From Clostridiales bacterium (GTDB lineage: Bacteria > Bacillota > Clostridia > Oscillospirales > UBA644), in contig QAKR01000034.1 of the NCBI GenBank assembly GCA_003343705.1, forward strand, positions 1-21,184: a DNA stretch of 21,184 nucleotides, written 5' to 3'. The notes under the pieces were generated by a model that searched no databases, was not told the DNA's origin, and saw only the letters and a program-made list of their open reading frames with translations. Of this stretch, positions 1 through 7,739 are shown in pieces. Each line of letters opens with the position of its first letter. Position 1 is the stretch's first letter. Made by a program: the position numbers and the translations under genes.

Positions 1-441
1 GTTTTGAATAGAATGAAATATGATAATAAAACAATCGATACAGTATGCTTTTTGGTGAAAAACCATTATACTAAGTTGTTGTGTGAAAAGTCATTTATTA
101 AAATGTTTATGAAAACTTGCGGTGCAGAGAATTTCAAACGGCTGCTTGCTGTTATGCGTGCAGATAATATTGCAAAAAACGGGGCTGCCCGCGATCGTTT
201 AATGCATATTGATAACCTTGAAAATCTTTTTAATATAATAATAAAAAATAACGAATGTTTTTTATTAAAAGATTTAGCTGTTAACGGCTCGGATCTTCTT
301 GTTCTTGGTTTTTCAGGTAAAAATATTGGAGATTTGCTTGACATTATCCTTAATAAAGTTATTACAGGAGAGATAGAAAACGATAGAAATAAAATTTTAT
401 CGTCAAGTTTGTTAAAGGAATTAACACAAAATAATCCTTGA
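1..441 (+). CDS. cca: CCA-adding tRNA nucleotidyltransferase, C-terminal part (5' end outside window)
   Basis: This is the 3' end of a gene whose reading frame is open to the first base, so the catalytic head domain and the start lie upstream. The family adds or repairs the CCA end of tRNAs in the cytoplasm. The visible 146 residues match the RNA-binding body/tail of bacterial CCA enzymes: an RADN motif (VMRADNIAKN), then ECFLLKDLAVNGSDLLVLGF, then an IGDLL stretch and a GEIENDRNKIL ending, which is the typical C-terminal order. The early TTG (4-6) and ATG (13-15) are internal codons, not starts. The stop codon overlaps the -35 box of the next promoter. Family assignment is firm; which subclass of CCA enzyme it is cannot be told without the N-terminus. 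Confidence 0.9.
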   Translation, partial: VLNRMKYDNKTIDTVCFLVKNHYTKLLCEKSFIKMFMKTCGAENFKRLLAVMRADNIAKNGAARDRLMHIDNLENLFNIIIKNNECFLLKDLAVNGSDLLVLGFSGKNIGDLLDIILNKVITGEIENDRNKILSSSLLKELTQNNP

Positions 442-466
442 CTTTTAACTGAATATATATTATAAT
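438..466 (+). promoter_or_regulatory. Sigma-A type promoter
   Basis: TTGACT (438-443) and TATAAT (461-466) are separated by exactly 17 bp, giving 5/6 and 6/6 matches to the vegetative consensus. The -35 box overlaps the stop codon of the CCA enzyme gene. The expected start of transcription is near 473, about 25 nt before the ATG of the next gene. No clear second promoter lies between here and rnpB, so this may also drive the RNase P RNA. Confidence 0.8.
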
Positions 467-497
467 ATTATTACATATAATTTTGGTGGTGAACGTA

Positions 498-881
498 ATG
501 AAACAAGGAACCGTATGGGTTTTAACCTTTTCCATTATACTTTTTGGAGTATTACTCGGCTTCGGTCTTTATATGCCGGCAAACAGAGCAGGGCTTATAA
601 TAGCAGGCATAGTATTCTTAATTTTCGGTATCGGCGTATCTTTGCCGGATGTAATTCCTATTATAAAAAAGACAAAACGTGCGCATGATATTAAAACAGG
701 CAAAATAGATCCTACCAGAAAACTTTCACATTATAAAGGCAGACGCAGAAGTGCCAGCCGTTCGTTTATTTATACAGGTGAAGATGAAGAAGCACTTGAA
801 GATCAACTTCGTAAGCAAGCTCTTGCTGAAGAAGAACTTTCTCATATTGCTGCTTCTGAACAATCACCGTCCAACACATAA
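498..881 (+). CDS. Small membrane protein of unknown function, upstream of rnpB
   Basis: A 127-residue protein I do not recognise. The ATG at 498 is preferred over the upstream in-frame TTG/GTG codons (483-491) because those codons are themselves part of the ribosome site GGTGGT (485-490), 7 nt before the ATG. The N-terminus has two hydrophobic segments (about residues 6-25 and 31-53) joined by a short loop, which would anchor it in the membrane as a hairpin. The rest is a basic stretch (KKTKRAH, GRRRSASR) followed by an acidic and Gln-rich tail (EDEEALEDQLRKQALAEEEL), probably cytoplasmic and partly helical. It has its own strong promoter, and rnpB begins only about 5 nt after its stop, so the two may share a transcript. 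Coding status is supported by promoter, ribosome site and membrane topology. Confidence 0.75.
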   Translation: MKQGTVWVLTFSIILFGVLLGFGLYMPANRAGLIIAGIVFLIFGIGVSLPDVIPIIKKTKRAHDIKTGKIDPTRKLSHYKGRRRSASRSFIYTGEDEEALEDQLRKQALAEEELSHIAASEQSPSNT

Positions 882-886
882 ATTTT

Positions 887-1237
887 TCTGCTTACTGAGC
901 AGTCGCGAGAGAAAGCCGAAAGGCTTCTTTTGAGGAAAGTCCGGGCTCCTATGGGCATGAATAACGGATAACGTCCGCCGAAGGCAACTTCCGGGACAGT
1001 GCAACAGAAAATTACCGCAGGCTTTATGCCTGTAAGGATGAAAAGGCGAGGTAAGAGCTCACCGGGGCTTTGGTAACAAAGCCTGCTGTGTAAACCCTAT
1101 TCGGAGCAATGCCGCATATAAGACACGCCGCAAGGCAGCGCCGCCCATCGCGTCTTAAAGGCAGCTGGAGATATACGGTAACGTATGTTCGAGATAGATG
1201 ATTGCATAAAACAGAACCCGGCTTACGGGTAAGCAGA
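887..1237 (+). ncRNA. rnpB: RNase P RNA (class A)
   Basis: Catalytic RNA that removes 5' leaders from pre-tRNAs. The hallmark P4 strands are both present: GAGGAAAGTCCGGGCTC (932-948) and ACAGAACCCGGCTTA (1211-1225). The ends pair as helix P1: CTGCTTAC (888-895) with GTAAGCAG (1229-1236). The conserved specificity-domain segments GGTAAGAGCTCACCGG and TGGTAACA, then GTAAACCC and CGGAGCAA, appear in the order expected for A-type RNase P RNA. The gene starts about 5 nt after the stop codon of the small membrane protein gene and is followed by a terminator at 1253-1282. Exact mature ends are estimated from P1. Confidence 0.95.
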
Positions 1238-1252
1238 TTTATAAAAAAGCTT

Positions 1253-1282
1253 AAAGATGTGTACATATATACACATCTTTTT
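1253..1282 (+). terminator. Rho-independent terminator of rnpB
   Basis: AAAGATGTGTA (1253-1263) pairs perfectly with TACACATCTTT (1270-1280), 11 bp around a 6-nt loop, and the 3' arm runs into five T residues. It lies 16 nt after the 3' end of rnpB. Confidence 0.8.
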
Positions 1283-1368
1283 GAATTTTATGTTACATTA
1301 ATCCACATGAGTATATATGTATTCATATTGTCCCCACTTTGTCACCACAATTATGATATAATACATCT

Positions 1369-1456
1369 ATCAGAAAACTTTATATACATATATTCGCAAA
1401 AAGCGGAGTCATAAAGTTAAAGTAAAAACCCCCGGCGCTATTGCGCCGGGGGTTTT
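1369..1456 (+). ncRNA. Candidate small RNA (no ORF) with its own extended -10 promoter
   Basis: An extended -10 box, TGATATAAT (1354-1362), predicts transcription from about 1369; no good -35 box is present. Downstream there is no reading frame of useful length, but AACTTTAT (1377-1384) pairs with ATAAAGTT (1411-1418), enclosing a smaller hairpin TTCGC-AAAAA-GCGGA (1392-1406). The segment then ends in the strong GC-rich terminator at 1425-1456. That gives a compact transcript of about 88 nt with two nested helices plus a terminator. The structure is visible in the sequence; that it is expressed is inference. The terminator alone can be explained by the convergent ATPase operon. Confidence 0.3.
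1425..1456. terminator. Strong bidirectional terminator at the end of the V-ATPase operon
   Basis: AAAACCCCCGGCGC (1425-1438) pairs with GCGCCGGGGGTTTT (1443-1456), 14 bp with a TATT loop. On the minus strand it lies 13 nt after the ntpD stop and has a five-T tail; on the plus strand the T tract is TTTTATGTTTTT. It is convergent between the rnpB side and the ATPase operon. Confidence 0.9.
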
Positions 1457-1469
1457 ATGTTTTTGAATA

Positions 1470-2099
1470 TTATCGCATCATCATGTCTTTAACTTTCATA
1501 AGTCGGCTTGTGTTACTTCTTTCATTTTCATCAAGCTTTGAAACAATATATTTAATCGTTTCCTCTTGATCAGGAATCATAACATGTTCAAGGGCATTAA
1601 CCCTTCGCCTGGTTTTTTCTATTTCCTCAGCCAAAAGCATTACAGATTTTTCTGTTTGAGCAAGCTCTAAGAGTTTTGGTAATATCTCTGCAAGACCTCC
1701 GACAGCTTTATCCAGTTCTCCGGAAGTAAAAGCAAAACCATACGGATATATATCACTTTCTTCATTTGACATTTTATAATTAAAAACAGGAACATTGACA
1801 CTCATTATATTTTTAGTTTCAGCTTCAAGTGATACTTGTTGTTTAGGATAACACAGTGCCTGTTCAAGGCTCTGTTCACTCATAGTTGCACCGGCAATAG
1901 AAAAACTCGCATTTATATCAACCAGCTTATCTTCAATTTCAGCGCGTAAAAGCCGATTTTTACGCACAAGTTCCAAAAACTGCTTAACCATTTCGTCTCG
2001 TTTATCTTTTAGCAGCTTGTGGCCTCGACGTGCTGTTTTTATCCGTTTTTTCAACTTTGTCAATTCCATTCTTGTGGGATTGACTTTTATTATAGCCAT
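1470..2099 (-). CDS. ntpD: V-type ATP synthase subunit D (central rotor stalk)
   Basis: Subunit D is the coiled-coil shaft that turns inside the A3B3 head of V-type ATPases and connects to the membrane rotor. The 209-residue protein has the family N-terminus (VNPTRMELTKLKKRIKTARR), a long N-terminal helix, a central non-helical section, and a C-terminal helix carrying the signature EEIEKTRRRVNALEHVMIP near residues 158-176. Length matches the family (about 200-210). The ATG is preceded by AGGAG at a good distance. It is the last gene of the operon. Unusually it is separated from ntpB by the ddl pseudogene instead of following it directly, and it has its own strong ribosome site. Identification is firm. 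Confidence 0.95.
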   Translation of the reverse strand: MAIIKVNPTRMELTKLKKRIKTARRGHKLLKDKRDEMVKQFLELVRKNRLLRAEIEDKLVDINASFSIAGATMSEQSLEQALCYPKQQVSLEAETKNIMSVNVPVFNYKMSNEESDIYPYGFAFTSGELDKAVGGLAEILPKLLELAQTEKSVMLLAEEIEKTRRRVNALEHVMIPDQEETIKYIVSKLDENERSNTSRLMKVKDMMMR

Positions 2100-2143
2100 A
2101 TAGCGCTCCTTTCAGCTAGATTATATGAGGATGATTTATTTTT

Positions 2144-3163
2144 TTATCTTTCTAAAGCTATTTTTTCGCAAAGCTCATCATAACAAATCCCACAAGCTAA
2201 CGCTTCTTGCGGTAATAAGCTCGTAGGCGTCATTCCCGGTAATGTATTTGCCTCTAAACAAAAAGCATTATTTTCAGAATCTAAAATAAAATCTATTCTG
2301 GAATAAAAACCCAACCTCAAAATATTATGAACATCAAGAGCTTTCTGTTGTAATAAAAGGTATGTTTCTTCAGGAATAAGAGCTGGACAAATTTCTTGCG
2401 TTAATCCTTTTTGGTATTTATTTCTATAATCATAAAAACCTTCTATTGGCTTGATTTCAATAATCGGTAAAGGTTTTCCATCTAGTATTCCTACAGAAAA
2501 TTCTCTTCCTTCGATTTTATCCTCAATGATAATATGATCTTCATATTTTTCAGCAGTTTTAAGAGCCTGCTGTAATTGTTCTTAAGTTTCAACAATAGTA
2601 ACACCTACACTTGATCCGCAACTACAAGGTTTTACCACACAAGGAAATCTTATATTTTTAAAATCATAATTATTATTTAAACAAACATACTGCCAATCAG
2701 CAGTTAATATATTTTCTAATCGTAATAATTTTTTGGATAAATCTTTATCCATAGCTATAAGGCTTCCGACATATTTTGTTCCGGTATATTTAATGCCATA
2801 AATATCAAACAAAGCTTGTAACTGTCCGTTTTCTCCGATTGATCCATGTAATGCAAAAAATACAACATCTGCTTCTTTACATAAATCTATAACACCGTTA
2901 CCAATTAAACTATTATTATTGTTCACACTGTTTTTAATTGAAATTAAGTCAGGTTCATGTTCAGGAACGGGGTAAAAAAATCTATCCTTTGATTTTTTAT
3001 TTTTATATACGGGATTTATATTTTTATTATTTAAACCTAAATATAAATCAAGAAATAAAACGTCATGACCTCTTTCTATTAAAGCATTTGAAATTAATGC
3101 ACCCGATGAAAGTGAAACATCTCTTTCAGGGCTAAGTCCTCCTGCTAAAACAACTATTCTCAA
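2144..3163 (-). pseudogene. ddl: D-alanine--D-alanine ligase, interrupted by one in-frame TAA
   Basis: Ddl makes the D-Ala-D-Ala dipeptide for peptidoglycan. The start is probably TTG at 3163 (MRIVVLAGGLSPERDVSLSSG), 6 nt after GAGGTG; the GTG at 3172 is part of that ribosome site. The first 193 codons carry the N-terminal domain, LHGSIGENGQLQALFDIYG and the ATP-grasp lysine motif VVKPCSCGSSVGV, then stop at TAA (2582-2584). The same frame continues immediately with EQLQQALKTAEKYEDHIIIE, IEGREFSVGIL and the metal/substrate-binding end RIDFILDSENN, LEANTLPGMTPTS, to a normal stop at 2144. With the stop counted as a residue the length is 339, normal for Ddl. A single substitution (for example from GAA, AAA or CAA) explains the break; no frameshift is present. 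It lies between ntpB and ntpD, which are normally adjacent, and looks more AT-rich than its neighbours. A sequencing error would restore a functional gene. Confidence 0.88.
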
Positions 3164-3215
3164 TAAAAACACCTCAAATAAATATATGATAAATTAATAA
3201 ATAATATTTTATAAT

Positions 3216-4595
3216 TTAGGCGTTATTTGTCTTGGAATATTTATCATAATATTTTTGTCTTATTCTTTTGAGCTCCCCTCGAGGGAAAATGCTTAAAAGT
3301 TCCCAGCCTATATCAAGAGTTGTTTCAATAGAACGATTTTCATTAAACCCTTGGTTTAAATATTGTGCTTCAAAATTATCAGCAAACTGTGCATACAAGC
3401 GGTCTATTGGTGTAAGAGCTGCTTCGCCTAAAATTACCATTAATTCTTTTGCTTCCTTACCTCTTGCATAACATGCGAACAGCTGGTTCATCAAATCAGC
3501 GTGATCTTCGCGGGTCTTCCCTACACCTATTCCTTTATCCTTCAAACGTGAAAGCGACGGTAAAACGTCAATAGGAGGTGTAATACCTTTTTTACTGAGC
3601 TCACGAGAAAGTATTATTTGCCCTTCAGTAATATATCCAGTTAGGTCGGGAATGGGATGAGTTTTATCGTCTTCAGGCATTGTAAGAATCGGGATCATTG
3701 TAATACTGCCTTCAGTATCTCTTTTTCTTCCAGCACGCTCATACATGGTAGCAAGGTCTGTATACATATAGCCAGGATAGCCTCGTCTGCCCGGAACTTC
3801 TTTACGTGCTGCCGAAACTTCACGTGTAGCTTCCGCATAGTTAGTTATGTCGGTTATAATAACTAATACGTGCATACCAAGGTCAAAGGCTAAATACTCC
3901 GCAGCTGTTAGAGCCATACGTGGGGTTGAAATTCTTTCAATAGCCGGGTCGGAGGACAGATTTATAAATAAAACCGTTCTATCAATAGCACCTGTTTTTT
4001 TGAAGTCTGAAATAAAGAAATCGGCTTCTTCAAAGGTAATACCGACCGCAGCGAAAACAACCGCAAACTTACTGTCTGTATTTAAAACTTTTGCTTGACG
4101 TGCAATTTGTGCGGCAAGATTAGCGTGGGGTAAACCTGAACCAGAAAAAATAGGAAGCTTTTGGCCTCTGACAAGAGTATTTAACCCGTCAATAGCTGAA
4201 ACTCCTGTCTGAATAAACTCAGACGGATAATTTCGTGCAGCAGGATTCATAGGCTCTCCGTTAATATCCAGCATTTTTTCTGCAAGGACAGGAACACCGC
4301 CGTCCTTAGGCCTGCCTAATCCGTCAAAAATTCGACCGAGTATATCAGGAGAAACACCAAATTCAATACCAGTTCCTAAAAATCTTGCTTTGCTTTCCGC
4401 AAGATTCATACCGGCAGAACTCTCAAACAACTGAACAACTGCATCGGATCCGTTTACTTCCAAAACTTTGCAGCGACGTTTTTCGCCGTTTTGAAGCTCA
4501 ATCTCGCCAAGTTCGCCATAAGTTACACCTTCAACTTTTTTTACAAGCATCAAAGGGCCGGCAACCTCTTGTATTGTTTTATATTCTTTTAACAT
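3216..4595 (-). CDS. ntpB: V-type ATP synthase subunit B (non-catalytic head subunit)
   Basis: B subunits alternate with catalytic A subunits in the A3B3 head. The start is the ATG at 4595 (MLKEYKTIQEVAGPLMLV), 1 nt after the ntpA stop, with GAGGAGGAG lying inside the end of ntpA; the upstream in-frame extension has no family match. The 459-residue product matches the usual length of about 458-465. As expected for B, the P-loop is replaced by PIFSGSGLPHANLAAQIA (148-165). The arginine finger is present in VLPSLSR, at residue 350, the same number as in the Enterococcus hirae protein. The family motif YPGYMYTDLATMYERAGR follows at 273-290. ntpA-ntpB translational coupling fits equal stoichiometry. 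Confidence 0.96.
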   Translation of the reverse strand: MLKEYKTIQEVAGPLMLVKKVEGVTYGELGEIELQNGEKRRCKVLEVNGSDAVVQLFESSAGMNLAESKARFLGTGIEFGVSPDILGRIFDGLGRPKDGGVPVLAEKMLDINGEPMNPAARNYPSEFIQTGVSAIDGLNTLVRGQKLPIFSGSGLPHANLAAQIARQAKVLNTDSKFAVVFAAVGITFEEADFFISDFKKTGAIDRTVLFINLSSDPAIERISTPRMALTAAEYLAFDLGMHVLVIITDITNYAEATREVSAARKEVPGRRGYPGYMYTDLATMYERAGRKRDTEGSITMIPILTMPEDDKTHPIPDLTGYITEGQIILSRELSKKGITPPIDVLPSLSRLKDKGIGVGKTREDHADLMNQLFACYARGKEAKELMVILGEAALTPIDRLYAQFADNFEAQYLNQGFNENRSIETTLDIGWELLSIFPRGELKRIRQKYYDKYSKTNNA

Positions 4596-4596
4596 A

Positions 4597-6363
4597 TTAC
4601 TCCTCCTCTGATGCAAGAGTTGCCTGCAACTGTGCAGCAAGTTCTTCTTCAATTACATCAAATTCCGCATTATATTCAGTATTTGAAAACTGTTTTGCAA
4701 GCCCGATTCTGTCTCGGACAGGCAAACTGATAAGGTCAAAGAATGATGCGCCTTCATTTAGGCACTCCACTGCTTTTTTATAATATGTCATAATAATTTT
4801 AAGCAAACGCGCTTGCTTTTCAAGGGCTGCAAATGCGTCATTTTCATTAAAAGCATCTTGTTGTAAAAAGTCTTCACGTATACTTCTTGCAGCCTCTAAA
4901 ATAAGTCTGTCAGGGTAAGACAAAGCATCAACACCAACAAGTTTTACGATTTCATCAAGCTCACTCTCAATTTGTAAAAGCTTTAAAGCTTCTGTACTGA
5001 GTTCTTTCCAATGTTTATCTATCTGTGTAGTAATATAGTCTGAAATACGATCAAAATAAAGTGAATATGAATTAAGCCAATTTATAGCCGGAAAATGTCT
5101 GCGATATGCAAGGCTGCTGTCAAGACCCCAGAAGACTTTTACTATACGCATTGTAGCCTGAGCAACAGGATCGGAAAGATCCCCACCTGCAGGTGAAACA
5201 GCGCCAATCGCAGTAAGACTTCCGCGACGTTTATCTGAACCTAAACAAACAACATCACCGGCACGTTCATAAAACTGAGCAAGACGTGATGTCAAATAAG
5301 CAGGATAGCCTTCTTCTCCGGGCATTTCTTCTAATCGGCCGCTCATCTCTCTTAAAGCTTCTGCCCAACGTGAAGTTGAGTCTGCCATAATAGCAACATC
5401 ATACCCCATGTCTCGGAAATATTCAGCAATTGTAATACCTGTATAAATTGATGCTTCTCGTGCGGCAACAGGCATATCAGAAGTGTTTGCAATCAATACT
5501 GTTCTTTGCATAAGTGATTTTCCTGTACGTGGATCTTTCAGCTCCGGGAACTCCATTAAAACATCGGTCATTTCATTACCGCGTTCACCGCATCCTATAT
5601 AAACAACAACATCAACGTCTGACCACTTTGCAAGTTGGTGCTGAACAACTGTTTTACCGCTTCCGAAAGGCCCCGGAATACAAGCAGTACCGCCTTTAGC
5701 AAGCGGAAAAAAAGTATCTATTGTTCTCTGTCCTGTAACGAACGGAACAGACGGAGCTAATTTTTCAAAGAATTTCCTGGCACGGCGAACAGGCCAACGC
5801 TGCATAAGCGTAACTTCCCTATCCCCATTTTCTGTTTTAATAACAGCTACCGGCTGTTCAACAGTGAAATCTCCGTCCTCTATTTTAACAATCTCACCCT
5901 CAATACCATACGGAACCATAATTTTATGAAGTAAAACTTCCGTTTCCTGTACAGTACCTATGATATCTCCTGCAATTACCTTTGCGCCTATTTCTACAGT
6001 AGGAACAAAAGGCCATTTTTTCTTTCTATCAAGGGCAGATACATCTATACCCTTTGAAATATTTGCACCGGCGATTCTACGCATTTCTTCAAGAGGACGT
6101 TGTATCCCGTCGAACATGTTTGTCATAAGGCCCGGCCCAAGTTCAACAGAAAGTTCCATGTTTGTAGAAGTAACAATATCTCCGGGGCCTAAACCTGCAG
6201 TTTCTTCATATACTTGAATAGAAGCTTTATCGCCTCTCATTTCTATAATTTCGCCTATAAGTTTTTTAGCACCGACGCGAACAACGTCAAACATATTAGC
6301 AAAAGCCATATTTTCCGCAACAACAAGAGGCCCTGCAACTTTTATAATTTTACCTTCGTTCAT
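4597..6363 (-). CDS. ntpA: V-type ATP synthase subunit A (catalytic)
   Basis: Catalytic ATPase subunit of the V1 head. The 588-residue protein shows the Walker A loop GPFGSGKT at 231-238 (Lys237, Thr238) and the catalytic glutamate in IGCGERGNEM (Glu260). It also has the A-subunit-specific insert between about residues 110 and 190 (non-homologous region, starting SALDRKKKWPFVP) and DSTSRWAEALREMSGRLEEM and EGYPAYLTSRLAQFYERAG further on. Length and motif positions are within one residue of E. hirae NtpA. The ATG is preceded by TAGGAGGACATT, an excellent ribosome site. It follows subunit F (ntpG) by 9 nt and is followed after 1 nt by ntpB. All residues needed for hydrolysis are visible, so it should be active. 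Confidence 0.97.
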   Translation of the reverse strand: MNEGKIIKVAGPLVVAENMAFANMFDVVRVGAKKLIGEIIEMRGDKASIQVYEETAGLGPGDIVTSTNMELSVELGPGLMTNMFDGIQRPLEEMRRIAGANISKGIDVSALDRKKKWPFVPTVEIGAKVIAGDIIGTVQETEVLLHKIMVPYGIEGEIVKIEDGDFTVEQPVAVIKTENGDREVTLMQRWPVRRARKFFEKLAPSVPFVTGQRTIDTFFPLAKGGTACIPGPFGSGKTVVQHQLAKWSDVDVVVYIGCGERGNEMTDVLMEFPELKDPRTGKSLMQRTVLIANTSDMPVAAREASIYTGITIAEYFRDMGYDVAIMADSTSRWAEALREMSGRLEEMPGEEGYPAYLTSRLAQFYERAGDVVCLGSDKRRGSLTAIGAVSPAGGDLSDPVAQATMRIVKVFWGLDSSLAYRRHFPAINWLNSYSLYFDRISDYITTQIDKHWKELSTEALKLLQIESELDEIVKLVGVDALSYPDRLILEAARSIREDFLQQDAFNENDAFAALEKQARLLKIIMTYYKKAVECLNEGASFFDLISLPVRDRIGLAKQFSNTEYNAEFDVIEEELAAQLQATLASEEE

Positions 6364-6372
6364 AATGTCCTC

Positions 6373-6684
6373 CTAATTAGCAATATCTGCGCCGATTGCT
6401 CTTTCAACCGCACGTTTTATAGCGGCCATACCGGAGCCGTCCGCACCCTTTTTACCGGGCAGGGGTATAATAGCGGGAAGATCAGAATACATATATTTGT
6501 CCGTCGCTGTTTTCATTTTCCCGTATAAATCTTCTATTATAAAAATAACCGCATAGTCTTGTAAAGCAAGATCATTTAAAAGTTTTGATGCCTTTTGAAA
6601 AGAGGTTTCCACAAAAACATCAAACCCGATTGCCTTGTAGCCCAAAACGCTGTCACGGTCGCCTATTATCGCAATTTTATACAT
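6373..6684 (-). CDS. ntpG: V-type ATP synthase subunit F (central stalk; NtpG in E. hirae naming)
   Basis: Subunit F binds subunit D in the central rotor shaft. The 103-residue protein has the family start MYKIAIIGDRDSVLGYKAIG, a small Rossmann-like fold with FIIEDLYGKM and an IPLPGKKG turn, followed by the C-terminal helix AIKRAVERAIGADI that contacts D. Length is typical (100-105). Its ATG lies inside the last codons of ntpC (8-nt overlap, ATGTATAA), so the two are probably translationally coupled. In E. hirae nomenclature this subunit is NtpG; in archaeal-type naming it is AtpF, so symbols differ between databases. Confidence 0.93.
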   Translation of the reverse strand: MYKIAIIGDRDSVLGYKAIGFDVFVETSFQKASKLLNDLALQDYAVIFIIEDLYGKMKTATDKYMYSDLPAIIPLPGKKGADGSGMAAIKRAVERAIGADIAN

Positions 6685-7681
6685 ACCCGAGCCTTAACCT
6701 TTCTCTTATGCGTTCGCCCGACAATCCTGCAAGCTTTGCCGAAATTGCAACACGCAGGTTTTTAATCTCCTCGTCCTTTGCAAGTAAAAACGATAGCGGA
6801 ACTTGCGGTCCGAAAGGTACATAGCGAAAAGATTGTATCATACTTATAGAATAATCCTCAATGGCTTCTTCGATAGCTTCAATGTCAACATTAGCAGGAT
6901 TAATCTTTTCTGCCATTGAAGAATATATAGTATTTGCAAGGGCATCAATAAATGCCGCAATCGGCTGATCATAAAGATCTTCATAAAATTTAAGCTTTAT
7001 ACCGTTCTCACAAGGTATAAAAACTTTCTCAAAAAATTTATAATCCTTTTTTATTTTACGCAACCTAATAAAAGCCGAAATATTTAGTAAATCGACCTTT
7101 TTTGTAAAGTATACATACAGAAAATCAAAATCAGATTTTTTAGCTCTGTTTAAAATATCTTCAAAACAAAACTTATCACAAAAAATATCCAACTGTTGGG
7201 GATCTCCGGTTTTTGCATATGCTTCCACGGAGTTTTCAACAGCCTCGTACATTTTTTGTGAAAGAACGCTTTTGTCCCTATTTGATACAGCTGAAAGAAT
7301 AGTCTGTTTTTCTATTGTTCCGTTTGAAAACATCATACGATCCGGGTTAATTCCCAAATATTCTGCTTTTAAAACTGCTTTGATGTTTTGATAATCGTAT
7401 GGCAAACAGAACAAATCAATAAGAGTCCTGTCACTTACATTTTGCTCTAAAAAGCTATAAACCCTTTCTTGTTCTGCCATAAGTAAAATTTCAAAATCTT
7501 CGGGTTTTTCCAGCGCTTTATCTCCGGCGTCATAACCGTTGTCTAAAAGAACGCGAATTACATTTTCAGATGTATCTGATTCAATTATTTTCTCAAATAC
7601 ATCCTTACCTAAAAGCTTAGCTTCAAGCATTTTAACGCGTGAAGAGATATGAAGATAGTCGGTGTCCTTATATTTCGGCAC
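6677..7681 (-). CDS. ntpC: V-type ATP synthase subunit C (AC39/d type)
   Basis: Subunit C/d is the funnel-shaped cap on the membrane rotor ring that receives the central stalk. The 334-residue protein is mostly helical and carries the family features YLHISSRVKMLEAKLL at the N-terminus, LFCLPYDYQNIKAVLKAEYLG at about 88-109, and a C-terminal E-KNLRVAISAKLAGLSGERIRERL segment (residues about 307-331) typical of AC39 proteins. The start is a GTG at 7681, with AAAGGA about 10 nt upstream; no better start is present. A 57-nt gap to ntpE is the largest gap between ATPase genes outside the ddl insertion. In it, GGGTAAA and TTTACTC can form a small hairpin just before the ribosome site, which could tune translation. 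Confidence 0.9.
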   Translation of the reverse strand: MPKYKDTDYLHISSRVKMLEAKLLGKDVFEKIIESDTSENVIRVLLDNGYDAGDKALEKPEDFEILLMAEQERVYSFLEQNVSDRTLIDLFCLPYDYQNIKAVLKAEYLGINPDRMMFSNGTIEKQTILSAVSNRDKSVLSQKMYEAVENSVEAYAKTGDPQQLDIFCDKFCFEDILNRAKKSDFDFLYVYFTKKVDLLNISAFIRLRKIKKDYKFFEKVFIPCENGIKLKFYEDLYDQPIAAFIDALANTIYSSMAEKINPANVDIEAIEEAIEDYSISMIQSFRYVPFGPQVPLSFLLAKDEEIKNLRVAISAKLAGLSGERIRERLRLGYV

Positions 7682-7739
7682 AGTTCTGCTGTCCTTTCCC
7701 GAGTAAATTTTTTACCCGAAATGTTATAAACGGATTACT

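Noticed and set aside
4..441. TTG at 4 or ATG at 13 as a true gene start
   Set aside because: The frame is open to the first base of the window and the sequence matches the C-terminal part of CCA enzymes, so the gene starts upstream.
1024..1414. Short open frames on both strands over and after rnpB
   Set aside because: They lie in the RNase P RNA and its terminator and encode no family-like protein.
2582..3172. A complete short Ddl-like protein ending at the TAA
   Set aside because: It would lack the ATP/metal-binding C-terminal half; the same frame continues with the rest of the enzyme, so it is an interrupted gene.
4596..4652. Longer ntpB start at 4652
   Set aside because: The extension has no family match, overlaps ntpA, and the ATG at 4595 has an excellent ribosome site.
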